DNA of 64,000 bases, taken from positions 141,224 to 205,223 of the forward strand of contig QLIY01000044.1 of the NCBI GenBank assembly GCA_003260075.1. Reading direction: 5' to 3'. A program made the position numbers and the translations under genes. Within the stretch, counting starts at the first letter, position 1. Every line of letters starts with the position of its first letter. Of this stretch, positions 1 to 13,600 are shown in pieces. Origin of the DNA: Phallusia mammillata. Taxonomy: Eukaryota; Chordata; Ascidiacea; Phlebobranchia; Ascidiidae. Under the pieces are notes generated by a model. The model was not told the origin of the DNA, searched no databases, and saw nothing but the letters and a program-made list of their open reading frames with translations.

Positions 1-1678
1 GATGCACATCTACATAACTACATCTACCATCTGTGTAAATTTCATCCAAATCCATCAAGGATTTGATGGAAAAACGAGTCGGACAAACTTTGGGGAGAAG
101 AAAAATGAAAGAAAAAAAAACAAAAAAACACATTTTGAGTAAAATCAGTATGTGTCCCCTTCAGGGAAGGGGACCCATAATGATGATGCTGTTGAGGCAA
201 AATCTATAACTTTTCGATGATAAATCTAATACTTGTCAAGTATAATCTAAAAAAGAATGTTTTCAAAATAGTTGGTAGGCTAACGATATTTTACATTTTA
301 ATCCTAATATGACTGGATCAATTTTGTTGGCACTTCTTTTGTAGACTAGATCCGAATGCTACAAAACATTGATTGCATTTTGTATGCCTTGCAACTGTTG
401 TTTAAGTAGCATGTTATGGACCGATTGGAATCACTACTTTATGGATGATTTAACGTCAAAAGTGAACAGCACTTGTACTTGTAGTTTAACCAATATTGTA
501 GTGGATTTATATGACGGCAAAGTACGTGTGTTCGATCAGTGACAAAATCAACAGCCATTTAAGCAACGAGTCAAGTGCAACCCAACCAAAGTCGAAATCT
601 CAACCGTAACATGTGATTATGAGACATCATGTACTGTGAGCCGACAGCTTCCAATAAAACGCACTCGTCTCAGTTTAAGCCGCGCAGTCTGCTATTAGCA
701 TAGTTTCGGCTGCGCAATTCGGAATTTTTTGGATTACAGCGGTCACACAATAAGATATGTTGCTCTGGGAACGCTCGAACAAAATTTTAGGCACTTGGTA
801 ACTGCACAAGATCAATCGCTGTTAAAAGGATTGACTTCCTTATCTTTAAATACGTTATGATATTATTTTCCTGGAGTAATCAAGTTTAATACGCAGTTTG
901 ATTATTAAAAAAACATGTTTAATGGACACAAACGTTGTGTGAAGCATCGACAACAACTTAAAAAAAACTAATTTTCTGGAAGGTAGCATCTTTCAAAAGT
1001 AAAAAAATATTCTACAACGATGGGCCTTATAACCTTTTTCTGGGCGCCACAAGGGTAGAAAGCACAAAGATGCACTTAAAAAACGGAAGCAGTGAACGAA
1101 CGATCAGTGCAGACAACCTTTTGAAACAAGTCATATGTCCTTTTAAAGTTACAAATCCTATTCGAAGTTAAGGCCGTTATTGGACTTTATGTATTGGTTA
1201 AGCCACCCAAGTCGTCAATGTAAATTGCCATTTGCGCGTTGCCAAGCAGAAAACCCAAAGCCCCTGGGTCTGTGACCGCAATACACACAAGGTATTCCCG
1301 CTACTATACAGTTTACTATGGTAAACTTAAATCGTCACCTAAAGCAGTAAAATACTGTTTGAAACACAAATAACCTTCAAGGCCTTCAAACATCTTCATT
1401 CTTTTTTTTAATGACATGCGTTCTCAAACAATTACTCATTTTCCAGAGCACTAACCAAAAGGTTAGGGGTAAAAAGTCCATGCGTTTTGTGCTTTATGTA
1501 CATAACTTGCAGAATTTAAAAGTCATTTATTGCATAAAAACGTTGTTGGTCGTGGAGGAATGCTTCCGTCTGTGCAAACTGCGTTGTTATCTGCCGCAAC
1601 CGACGTCTACACGTCAAAGTGTGTGAAACTGTGCAGCTAAGGTTGGTTTCCTTTGTGACTGACACGGCTCGCGGTAAT
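1..1678. other. Non-coding stretch downstream of the lectin-like gene, with a dispersed repeat at its left edge
   Basis: I see no convincing coding exon here. The first 40 bases resemble 38097-38136: both carry a short motif reading CATCTAC...ATCTACCATCTGTG, so this is a dispersed repeat. The rest is AT-rich and unremarkable. The only feature tied to a gene is the polyadenylation signal on the minus strand at 1526-1531. Confidence 0.5.
1526..1531 (-). promoter_or_regulatory. Polyadenylation signal AATAAA of the minus-strand lectin-like gene
   Basis: The plus strand reads TTTATT, which is AATAAA on the minus strand, about 150 nt downstream of the proposed stop codon at 1679-1681. This is an ordinary 3' UTR distance and supports placing the last exon at 1679-1758. 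Confidence 0.4.
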
Positions 1679-4600
1679 CTAATTGAGAAGTTCAACTGTC
1701 TCTCGTTCGGTCTCTGCTATTCGCATTACTTCATTGAGACACGTGGGCAAAGAGCACCCTTTGGTAAGTTTCAAGGATTGTAATTATACCCAGCTAAACC
1801 CGTGTTGCGAACAGTAAGATATATTCTATTCATTTGTGGGTAAATTGATGGTGACCGGCACTGATGATGACAACCGGGATAAATCATTTGCGGATAAATT
1901 GATGGTGACCTGCACTGATGATGTCTTCATGGTGTATTCATATACACAAGTACACTGGCAGTCGTGTTTTTGATAAATATGGGTAATTTCGAAAAAAGGT
2001 TACTAAAAGTTACTCGGCACCACCAAAAACTCGGGGTTTTTACTTTACAATCATTCACCACAGAGACATTTGGGAACTTTTGTTTAACTTTTCCCAACAG
2101 TTTAATTTGTTTAAAAGAGGAACTTATCCTCACGAAGCAATTCGCAACAAAGTTTTCAAAGCTGAAATTAACCCCTAAAACAAATTCTCAACGATTACGA
2201 AAAAAGTCACAAACCAAGTTCGTGACTAAATCCTAGAGCGCATGTAACGACTGTTTTAGTCAACTTGGAGATCGAAAACCGCTTGTAACGAACCACGGTT
2301 CAGCCTTACCCTGTGGGCACAAAACAAACAAGTTCGACAATATCCCTGCATCAAATATTGACGCGTGCCAGTTTGCACCACAAGCAAAAAACTGCTGTTG
2401 ACTGTCTTGGTATTGCAGGTGTGTAATCAAAGTTATAAGGTGACAACATAAGCAATAAAAGCGTTACTTACCGTCAAGCGATTCCATCTGTTCATCGTCG
2501 GTTATGCTGCGGGTGTACCTCCCGTACAAATAGTGGCGACATTTTCGGCATATGCTTGCGAAATAACACCTAGAAAACATAAAGGTAAATTGTAATCACT
2601 CAATTTTTTCTGAAGTTCGACACGCAAATATTCAAACTAATGAAAAACAAAAACCTTAACTCAAAAAATCGTATGAAGGCGAAAACAAATATGTTTTGTT
2701 TTTGTCACCAAGTGGACATTTTTTGTGTTGATGTTTCAATAAACTGTCGTCTTTTTGATATCTTAGTCACGGCATAATAAATAGTGTAATTGTCACATTG
2801 TTCGTTAATGAGAGCACATATTCACATGAGTTATTTTGATCTGACTTTATCGGAATCGGAACGCCCGAAAGTTTTACGTCCATTGAAAACAATGGGCGCC
2901 TTTGACAAGTTACTTATTACGCCACAAAACCGAGCCGGTTAAAAAAGGAGTTTACACCCAACCGTCTACCGCAAGGCAATAAATGGCTTGTGAATTACCA
3001 CATTTCCCAAGGGACAATGACAAAAAGCAAACATCACAATTCAAGTACAGGTTTAATAACTTTGGAAAACAGTCACGTCAGTGTTTGGACAGGACGTATA
3101 TTACAAACAGTCTGATGGTAACCAGTGCAATTAAAACCATTAATGATTGAACTACTGTGCACAATAACTGAGCAGTTAATCATGTTTTTAGCCGTTAGCC
3201 TTTTACCTTCTTGGAAACGATAAAATTCCCCGTACTTTTTTTCAATGACATACAAAGGGAATAAGAGTACGGAATTCTCAGACATTTGAGGACCTCTTTG
3301 GCATTGTCGAAGACTGACTCAAGCCTGTCTTCAAACTAAGCTGAGAGTGCAGACCGTTTTGTGGGGTAAATTAGACGCACCAGGCGACTGAAGACGTTCT
3401 AAAGGGCCATCAGTTGAAAACCAACACCATTCAACGCTTCGGTACACAGGGCTTATGGCGCATAAACGAAGTACTGTTTACCAAGTAGGCCGTTTAAATC
3501 AGCTAGATCGGGCAAACTGGTTGATTAGCTTCATGTACGAAAACGTACCGACAAAAAGTGCCTTACTTAATATGTTTACCCGCATGCGCTGTACAATATA
3601 CAAAAAAATCTACTTCATTCTATTTATATTTACCTTCGTCTTGCTGCTGAAACTGTAGAGGCAATCAAGCATACGACGAATAAAGACAGAAACACCCGGC
3701 CAGAAATTGACCCTTTCATCTTCCTTTGGTGTCAAATATACGGCTACACTAGGTCTAAAAGCTCGTTATGTGGTCGACTACAAATCACAAATGAATAGGT
3801 TGTTTCTCTCATTGAGACAGACTGGCTTAACATTTTTTTCCACCAAACGCGTTAGGCCGTTAGCCTTTTTCTGTCGGCCGAGGTTAACTTTCTTGGTACT
3901 TAAACAAACATAGCACAAACTCTTATTCCTGTCTCAGAAATTTTAGGTGCTGTGAAACATACTGTCAATTTTATGAGTCAAGAAATAATTTGAATTGCAA
4001 ATGTTTAAGTAACCAGTAAACCATTGGTTACACATTATCACGTACAGGCAAAAACCAGTCATGCGTATCCCACCAAAAGGAGGTCGAGTTTAGCCCCGTG
4101 TAATGCTATGGTTTTGCCAACAAAATAATGGAAATTTCAAAAATAGTTGTGGCTTGTGTCATAATTTTTGGCTGCTTTCTTTGGCTGGCTCCTCGTCTTG
4201 CTTAAAGGATATAGTTTTTATAGCAACCAAACCTGGATACAGATTCTTGTTTGTTTTTTGGTGTTTCAAATCAAAAATTGTTTCCAAATAGCCTATATAC
4301 AAGCCAATACCAGTAGTGTTAGAACTTCAACATGATTCGAAGCCTATGGAATATTTTCTATGTCCTTATATCCTTCTTTAACGATGCTTTTAAGAAACAC
4401 AAAGCTGTGATGATTGGCTTTTTATTCTCCATGAGAAATTACTTCTGAATTAGTGGGAACTTAAATTTTAGCCCGATCTTCTTTACTTCGGTTTTGCTTT
4501 TTCCATTTCTCGCATGTTCTTTATCATACTGAAAAGCAAAACACGTTTTTTTACAAATTTGAACCCACACTCTGCTGGTCAAGGAAACTCATCATAATGT

Positions 4601-7600
4601 TTACCTTTTCATAGCAGATTCACTGGGCTGAATCGGATAGTCACTCCATGACTTGACTTTGGTGTAGACCTTTACACTGTTAAATCTGAAATGACAAACG
4701 GTGTGCGGCAATTACCTTGTATGACTCATTGTTAAAACATAAGTTGCGGTTGCGTTTGTACATATTACCCAGCGGTTAACGCCTCAGCAGGAATATGTTC
4801 TAATGTGGTTTTGTATTATTTAAGGGCTTCCTAGTATAAGTAGAGGTTTATCTAGAGATTTCGCAAAGATAATGTCATTTCAAATAAAACCTTCTTTGAA
4901 GCTGCAACAATGATGTCTCTACCTAACGTCTAATATAACTTATGTCTGGGGCAACTTGTAAAATGCAAGAAAAAACATGCTCCAACAAATCAATGCGGTC
5001 TGAATTAAACTTGATAAAAAACATTTTACTGGTAAAGAATCGTCTTAAAAATTACTAATATCAGTGTATTTGTCATATTAAACCAATCTCAAACTTGTTT
5101 CGGGTTTATTGATCTGGTAAGTATAGCTTATAATGTAACGCCCCTTGGTGATTCAAAAAGCGTGGGCACAAATTCGTATTATAAGAACGAGGTAAGATAA
5201 AATGATTTTATTTTATTTCGCAATAGCGTCCAGTTAGCACGTACGAAATTCTTCTTGTTAAACCCACACGTTTTTGTTGCAGATGCTGCTAAAAATCCAC
5301 AAATTAGTAATATGCATTGTATTCATGGCGAGGAAAATTATTTTCCATCTATTGTACCATTATACTGGATAGGATATAAAGTAAACGAACCTTTAATTAG
5401 TTTAAATCACATCGCCAATGTACCAACTTGAAACTGATCAACCGAACTATACAACTGGTCTAAACGATTTACATATTTACCGTGTAAAGTCTAGATCCTG
5501 GCAGTTAGTGCCCGACACCATGTTGTTAGGATCAAGACTGCATGGAAGGTCATCTGTTCGTGGGATGGTAATAATGTAGGTTGCATAAGGACTCTTGCAA
5601 GGTTTCGGACCGAAAAAGTCGCTACTGTCTTCGCAAAATCGGTGTTCCTGAACAATAAACAAATTTTATTGTTTGTAAAAGTGATTCACACACTTTTAAA
5701 TGCGTCTTCGAGAAAATAGGTCAAGATGTACGTAAATGAACTATAACCCTAATAAAAGCTTATAAAAGATGAAAACTTATAAAAGAGAAAACAAAGTGAA
5801 ATAAAACATGTACCGATTTGAGAAACTTGGCCTCTAGTTTTGGATCCTGTGTTGACGTCACTGGGTATGACGTGTCAAATGACATCACATGACCACCGTC
5901 AACGTTTTCCGGGGTTTGTTGCAAAACTTCTACGTCTTTGCTTCCGTCAGCCAAAGGTACCACAAAGTTGGAATCACCCATATGAGCCACTTTCGTGTAA
6001 ATCCTGCATTACCAATAAAGAACTCAATGTTACAACAAAAACGAAATCGTAAGGAGCAGACTATAGTTGTCGGCTGGTTAGTGCAAATGTTCCACATTAA
6101 GTCTGGGGTCTATTTTCGATTGGACTATATTCAACACAAACTATTTATTAACGTGATCAGTTTCTGCAAGCACGTTAGTGTAAAAAGTGTAAACGTTTAA
6201 TTCACCCCTTTATTAGAAACTATGATCTCAAATTGTATTCTGGCCATCATACAGACCCTTTAGAAATGTGCAAACCCTGCGGACATTGGGAACCACTAAC
6301 AAGCGTAATAGTATTGTACCGACCTTATTTGGCTTCAAAACAAATTTTCCAATTGCAAACAATATCCTGGCGATTCATTTATATTGATACAATTTACGTC
6401 AACGTACGTGGAAGGCACCGTGCTTGGTTGAGCTTCCCCTCCAAATTCCACGTAAAATGACACGAGTCGGCCATTGTAGCAGCTTTCACATCCTGTTGTT
6501 GACACATCGTTCGGATCTACTGTGATTTTGATCGACACTTGCCCATCAGTTTGCAGGGAAGTGATCACATCGGGGTAAGTATCCTACGACATATCCACAC
6601 ATGAACGGTTTGGGGGAAAATACGATTGGATGTGCTCGGCATGATAAGAAATAGTACTTGGACTTTGATTTAATTTAGCTAAGATGCACATACATTCATA
6701 CTAGCACCAACCCTTAAGACCAGCGATCACAGCAAACCGTGATCATCTTAACTGATTGCTTGTTGATCTGGCAATCCCCTACTACGAAGCTGACATGTGC
6801 AGCATACAAGGCAGGCAGCGGTGCTTGTGATTCGACTTTTGGGGGGCTCATCACTGAGCCTGTGTAGCTCAGTTGGCGTAAACTATGACTAATTTATTAT
6901 TGTGGGGGGATTGATGTAGAGCTAAATGATGTGCCTGAGCAACGATGGCTGGTAATGTGATCTTTGAGCCAGCACAACCATCGTATGCCTAACGTGTTTA
7001 GATTATTTTGACGTCACACATTAATGGCGAAATAGATTTACTGGCATAATTTGGAAAACTTACTTGTTCTTAATATTTTCCTTCATGTAAACTTTTATAT
7101 GCAAAAAATCTGATAACATCATACCTTACGGCTGGCCCGCAGCTAAATTTCGATAGGTTGCACAAAAAGCAAAAGCACCTAAGTTATTTGAAATGGTATA
7201 TCTACAAAAATGCTGACGGCTACAGGGTGGGGTTAGGTATTATCTTCAAAAATTATTCAATAAAACTAATTTTACAAATGTGTTCCTAATGCAACATTTT
7301 CAAAAAATTTGTTCCTAACCCAACCCTTCTTTGGCTGCTAAATAAATAGATCAGCTCTTTGCGTCACCTATCGGAATTTTGCTAAATGACTGTCGTGACG
7401 TATGATGTTAGTAGCTTTACCTTTACATGCGATGTGTAGTAGGGGCGCAAATCCTAAAATTCGGGATTTAATAATTACTAGGATACTGTCTCGACTCGGC
7501 TGATTTCCATAATACAATTGTTGGAGGCCGCCCACAGTGTTGTCATACAATTTGCTTCTATATAGACTCATTAAGCAAACATTAAACAATGTAATATATC

Positions 7601-10600
7601 TCACATTGTTGAACTCCCAGTAAGCATTGAAAGTATGAGAAGTTGGTCCAGCCGATGAAGCGACGAGAGTCAGGAAAAGATCGCGTTCATCTTCAAGTTG
7701 TTGTCGAATTAGCTGAAGCTCGAAAATTCCTTCGAGTTGACCGAGTGATGACGTCATTACCTGTTGATAAAACCGTACCTATGATTAGGTTTGTTAAGGT
7801 GATGTACAATCAATCCAAAAGTGTTTAGTATGTTTCTCAACTCGTTAGACCAGTGGTTTCCAAACTTTTTTGACGATTTTCTCTTTAAAATTTAAAATAT
7901 TTTTTTAGGCTTCTTAAAACACATGGCATGTGTTTTGAAGTTCACAATTATATATACAGTATATATCAAAGACATCAAGGGTCACTAGATATACTATGCG
8001 TATAACCTCGTCGCTGAAATAGTTGGTGTATCTGTCCAAAGCGTTAAAATTCCACAAGCATGAGAATTGATACGCCTTTGATAATTCGTACAACGACCTC
8101 ATGATCAGATTTTCCTGGTTCTGGTACAAACTGCAAAACAAAACAAAATTTATATTTTTACCTTCTTTTTATTTTTATTCCTTTTTATTAGGAACACCCG
8201 TTTTAGGTGTCCAAAAAATCACATGCAACATTAATCCAATTAAAGTTTGTATGGCGTTAGAAACTGGATTATGTAAATTCCAATTTAAAGCGAAATATAA
8301 TCATAAAAAACGACTGAATAGGGCTAAATTTATAGAGTCGTTCTACTTTACCTAAAAAGCAGATCAGTAAAGGACATTTTCATTTCCACTGCAATGCTGT
8401 TTTGAGCTGACTCAGCTGCTGCATCGACAGTTGCTTGTGTTTCAGCTAACAGTGCTCGATTGTAAGATATTTCCTGCAAACGAGACAAGGGGGGGGGGGT
8501 TGCAGGATTTTAGCTATTTATGCAAAATTGCGCATAATAATCATCCAAAGACAGCATGTGACATCACAAACAAAACAAAGACAATACGATTGTGCGCGAA
8601 CAATTGCATTTTTGAACGTTGTCATTCAATAAAGGCCATTGTTTAGCAATGGAGACAGTCGATTCGGGGGGGGGGTTAAGCTTCAGAAATTCAGTATTTT
8701 AAGAAAAAATCGTTTTGGGTTAACAGCACCGTCAAAAAAGCTGGAAATAAACAACGAAGCAGAGTCAAAATCATCCAAATAATGTTAACACTTCTATACC
8801 AAGATGACAAAGATGTTGTGAAAACAATAGGGTTTGCACTTTGCCTGATGCAGCAAATTAATTTTGTGAATATTCCAAATATGTTTTGCAGTTTAAGTTG
8901 TCTGGTATTTGATATTGTACCATTAAAGTCTCACTATGTTAATACACTTGAAATTAAATATTTTTGTGTAACTGATACCTTAAGTTGGACGTCGATATTC
9001 ATGATGCGATAAATCAAATTAATTCTCAACGCCGCATCTCTATAGAAATCGTTGATCACGCGGTCCAAGTTCTGAACCTAAAAAGACAAAAATTTAAGAA
9101 AAATTACAAAAGGAGGCTTTATGTTTTACGGATGTGATGAGATTTTTTATACACCAACGTTGCACTGTACTGTGTTTTTATTGTACTAGGTTAACAACGA
9201 AAATTGCTTTTAAAGTTAAATAAATTCAACAAAGTTTAACACATAATTGTAGGTTGTATGTTGTTAGTTTTTTTGATATTTTTTAAAGTTAAGTTTTTCG
9301 GAAAAAAATGAACAATTATTAACAATTCGAATATGAGTCGACACATATATGTCCCTTGTATAAGTATTTTGACAACTTACGATGTCACTAGGGGGGGGGG
9401 TGTACTAGATTTAAGATTAACAACGTACTAGACTAGATTAACAACGAAAATTGTTTTTAAAGTTAAATAAATTCAACAAAGTTTAACACATAATTGTAGG
9501 TTATATGTTGTTAGTTTTGTTTGTTATTTTTCAAAGTTAAGTTTTTCAGGAAAAAATTAACAATTATTAACAATTCGAATATGAGTCGATACATATATGT
9601 CCCTTGTATAAGTATTTTGACAACTTACGATGTCACTATCAGGGTTGTCGTACAGACATTCCAATTCCTGAACGAGCATTTCTTTGTTCTTTGCGAGATC
9701 GCTTAACATGATAGCAGGAACCGCTGAGGCATCAATGGTACTGAAGTCCAAATCATCTGGGTCCATCTTTTCGTATTCGTACCCGAAATCCAAACTGTAA
9801 TTTGTTGAAAATGTTTTCGTTTGAAAGAAAATGTTTTGAAAGTACAATTTTACCGTTCTTGCAGAGTAAGTGAAGCTTCCTTAATGCTTGGGGTTGGACA
9901 ATCTGGTTCTCCAAACAACACATCCAAAACCTAAGTTTAAATGAGACAAAATAACAGAGTTTAAACTGACCGAATCAATATTAGGGTTGTAAATGGTAGA
10001 ATAGACGTATATATGCGATTCACCACATTTTGTGCCTAACCAATGAGTTAGATGAACCTATTACATATGTACAAGCACTAACGTTTTAGATTTAAAGAGG
10101 ACAATATGTGCCTATGTACTGTGTAACCTCCGATTCATGACAATGCGTGCATGGCAATTGCAGTTATGAATTCAGTTAAGCAAATCAACCTAATTCGATC
10201 CAACTTGTTCTAAATGTTCTCTTACTTGCATTGCGCCCTGGAAAGCATCAGCAGGATTAAGGAACACCAAACCTTGAACAAAACCTGCGATTCCTCCAAT
10301 AAGTGCTGGAACACCGGTGGTCAACTGCAAACAAGGTTTTGTTGCTATGACAGTTTATAATATGTAAACCTTTGTCAATCCTGACCCGTTTGGACCAAAT
10401 AATTTTCCGTATAGGCGATACCTATATTAACCGATTTCGATTAGTTAAAGCTATACCACAGTACAAATCATTTGTACTTTAAGTTTTGTCCCAATAAGGC
10501 AAAGATCTGGATTAACCGCGGTAAATTATATGTGTACAGGATAACCATAGGCCAATTAGCTTAGACTTGTACGGGGTTCTACATTTTAAATTAGAGTTCT

Positions 10601-13600
10601 ACATTTTAAATATTCTTGAAAGCTTGAATTGGAAAAGTTGCTTTATCAACCAAAGCAGACAAGCTTACAACTAAGATCTTCGAAATGTACAGATTTCTTA
10701 TGAGTTTATGATACAAACGAGATAAAGTGGGTGCAACTTTAGCCCACAAATCAAGCTCATTTTGATTTTAAATTTAAAATAAACTCAGATTTACAACACC
10801 AGGCAGACGACTTACTTTCAAAAAATATGAATTGATTTGTACACATTTAAAATAAATATACAATTATTTAAACTGATATAAAGCATGGCGTGCAATATGC
10901 GACATGCAGTCTAATCATATAAATTGTATAGCCATCAGTGACACATGCTTTTTACTCACTTTTTCTTGCACAATAGCGAGTGGGACTAGAACGTTGATCT
11001 GTAACATTTCGCTCTTCATTGTTCGTTCAAGCTGGCGTAGTGATTTCGAGTAAAGGTTCTTTGCACTCTTCAGTTCTGCTTCGTTGTTAGCAAGCTCCCT
11101 ATCACTTGTAGTAATTGCAAGGTCGACGACAGATTGCACTGTTTGACTCACCATTACTATATCTTGCACCTAGAGAAAATGTTTCGTGTTATTTTGTTTT
11201 AACAAAACGACGTTTTTATTAATTATTTCCTGATATGAAAACTAGTAGAATTAAACATCTACAGATATGCTGAATAAGCATTTTATTAATTTTTGTTGAA
11301 GGGGAAACAGTTTTTTTAATATATTTATTTAAATTTTTATGTTTTTTAGTTTATTTCTTGAAATTTTTTGAAATTGTTATGATACAGTTGTTCGACGAAT
11401 TTTGTCTCTTTTTAACAGCAAAAATTAGTTTCTCTCATTAAAACTGTACTCTTCGACAAGTGAGGCGTATTGGACCACAAATGGGTTCCAATACGCTTAA
11501 AGTAACAATTAATTTGAAAGGCTTTTCGAGATTTGAAACGGCATTTTTAACAAAAAGTGTGGACTACCTCATTCATAACACTATTATAGGAATCCTCAAA
11601 TGCTTTTCCAGTGCTGATAAGCGAGTCAGTTCTGGTGCTTAGATAAGACCAATCTAGATCTGGAGCGTAATCTTCAGTATGTCCATAGTAGTCGAAGCCT
11701 TCATTGATCATATCCATTCGAAGTTGCATCTAAGTTTAGTAAAGAAAAAAAAAAGAAAAAAATAGTGCGTTGAATAGTTTTTATTTTTGCCACTATAAAA
11801 ATATTGTGTGGATAAAAGTTTAAATTATTGTTAGGGTCATATTTTTTATGATACAAAAACTTGCTACTATTTGTTAAACAAAATATTGTAACAAACAAAA
11901 CGCATCTTCTGTAACTAAAATTTTAAGTCAATACCCCTTGAAAACCGCCAAAATCTGAAGGTAGTTACCCTTTGTTAAGAACCACGGTGATAGAGTTGTT
12001 TAATAACCAAATTTGACTAAAAATACTACAGTTTTTCCTAAAACAGAAAAAAAATACTTCTTGGTGCATTGGAGATGACTCATCAGTAACAGAGAGCAAG
12101 AAAGAGAAAATATCAGATGCTTCGTCATTGTCGTTACGCTGGAACAACGATTCACCATGACGACGGATGAGCTCAAGTAGTTCCACATCCGATTGAAACC
12201 ACGGCTTAACTGTACTTCTTGTTTCAAGTGCTGTGCTTTGTACTGTACCAGTGCTTCCCTACAGTAAATAAATACGATTAAACGATTGAAAGAGACTTGT
12301 ATATATAACTATAACTTCTACACCACTAGTTTTTTGACTCTTCTAAGGTTTGTGCACCAGTATAACTTTTCATTGCATCTCGTTGATTTTATTGAATCTA
12401 ACAAAACTAACAACAAACAAAAGAAATCGTGTTTCTGCAATGCGAACGCGATTGTAAAACATAAAGTAAAAACAATCACGCTTTGTTATACGCCATACAG
12501 CTACAAACAATCCTAAATGTTATAAATTCGACAACCTATACAGAGATTACACAATCGGAGCTTTTTATAAATGTTTGTTCGCTGTTTGTATAGCGTTTTA
12601 GTCTTCATGATCATTTTGTGGAAAGTAACAGTAGGTTAAGATCAACCAATTTATGATTTAGCATTAAACTATAAGACTATGTAATAGTGTTTTGCTAAAA
12701 ACAGATGTAGATGCTTACATGAAAGCTAAAAATAAACCATTAAATAATTTCAATAAAAGTTACGCAATTTGTCCACGCCCCATTAATCTTATTCTGACAC
12801 CACTTGAAATTGTAAGACGCTCCCACTAAAACCCCACTTCAAAACTGTTGCATCATAAAACGCAACCGTGAAAAGGTAAGGACTTATAGATTCGCGTAGA
12901 AAAAACCACTTACTAAATGTACTTTAAACTTACGACAAGAGGAACTGGATATTGAGAAAATCCATCCAAACCAGGTTGCCCGTTTATTCCAGGGTCACCT
13001 CGGTCACTGCCACAACTTGGATCACTGTTACATTCAGGCCAGCATATGATTATAATGCACATCAACCAGGCATGACAGATTCGTCCACATCCACCAGTTC
13101 CACCGTATCTGCAGTTTATTTAAATTTGTAAATTTACAAATTAAAAGGTAGTATTTTTTTAATTTTAAAAACTTGAAAATTTCAATTAGTTTAAACTAAT
13201 CTTGACAAACTTACCTAGTATACGATTTCTAATAAACTAAAGTGTTACTCTTGAATCCAAATAAAATTGTTTTTAGTGATTAAAAACTTTTTTGAACCTA
13301 AGATCTCGTGGTCCAAAAAGGCTATCAAAAGAGATTAACGAAAGGGTATTTTAATTGTGTTTAGGGTTGGTCGTCAGCTTGGTTTCAAATGCCAGCTCGG
13401 TGACAAGAAGATATGTTTCTAATTGCATTCTTATAGGTCTTATAGGAGGTGTTGTTGTTGTTTTTAAAAAATATATATAATCCATTAGAAAAGCTTTATA
13501 GAGCATACGAGAGCCGCAAATATATTGCAAATATTTGGGAGAGACTTTTAGTTTAACTTATAGACTTGACAATTTGATGACGCTATAAAAATTGTTAAAA

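Noticed and set aside
6845-6880. Sequence TGTGTAGCTCAGTTGG resembling the 5' half of a tRNA
   Set aside because: Only an A-box-like motif is present. There is no B box or anticodon arm at the right distance, so it is at best a SINE scrap.
13366-13440. Gene-like or tRNA-like words near GGTCGTCAGCTTGGTTTC
   Set aside because: No cloverleaf and no open frame. It is probably another SINE scrap, too weak to annotate.
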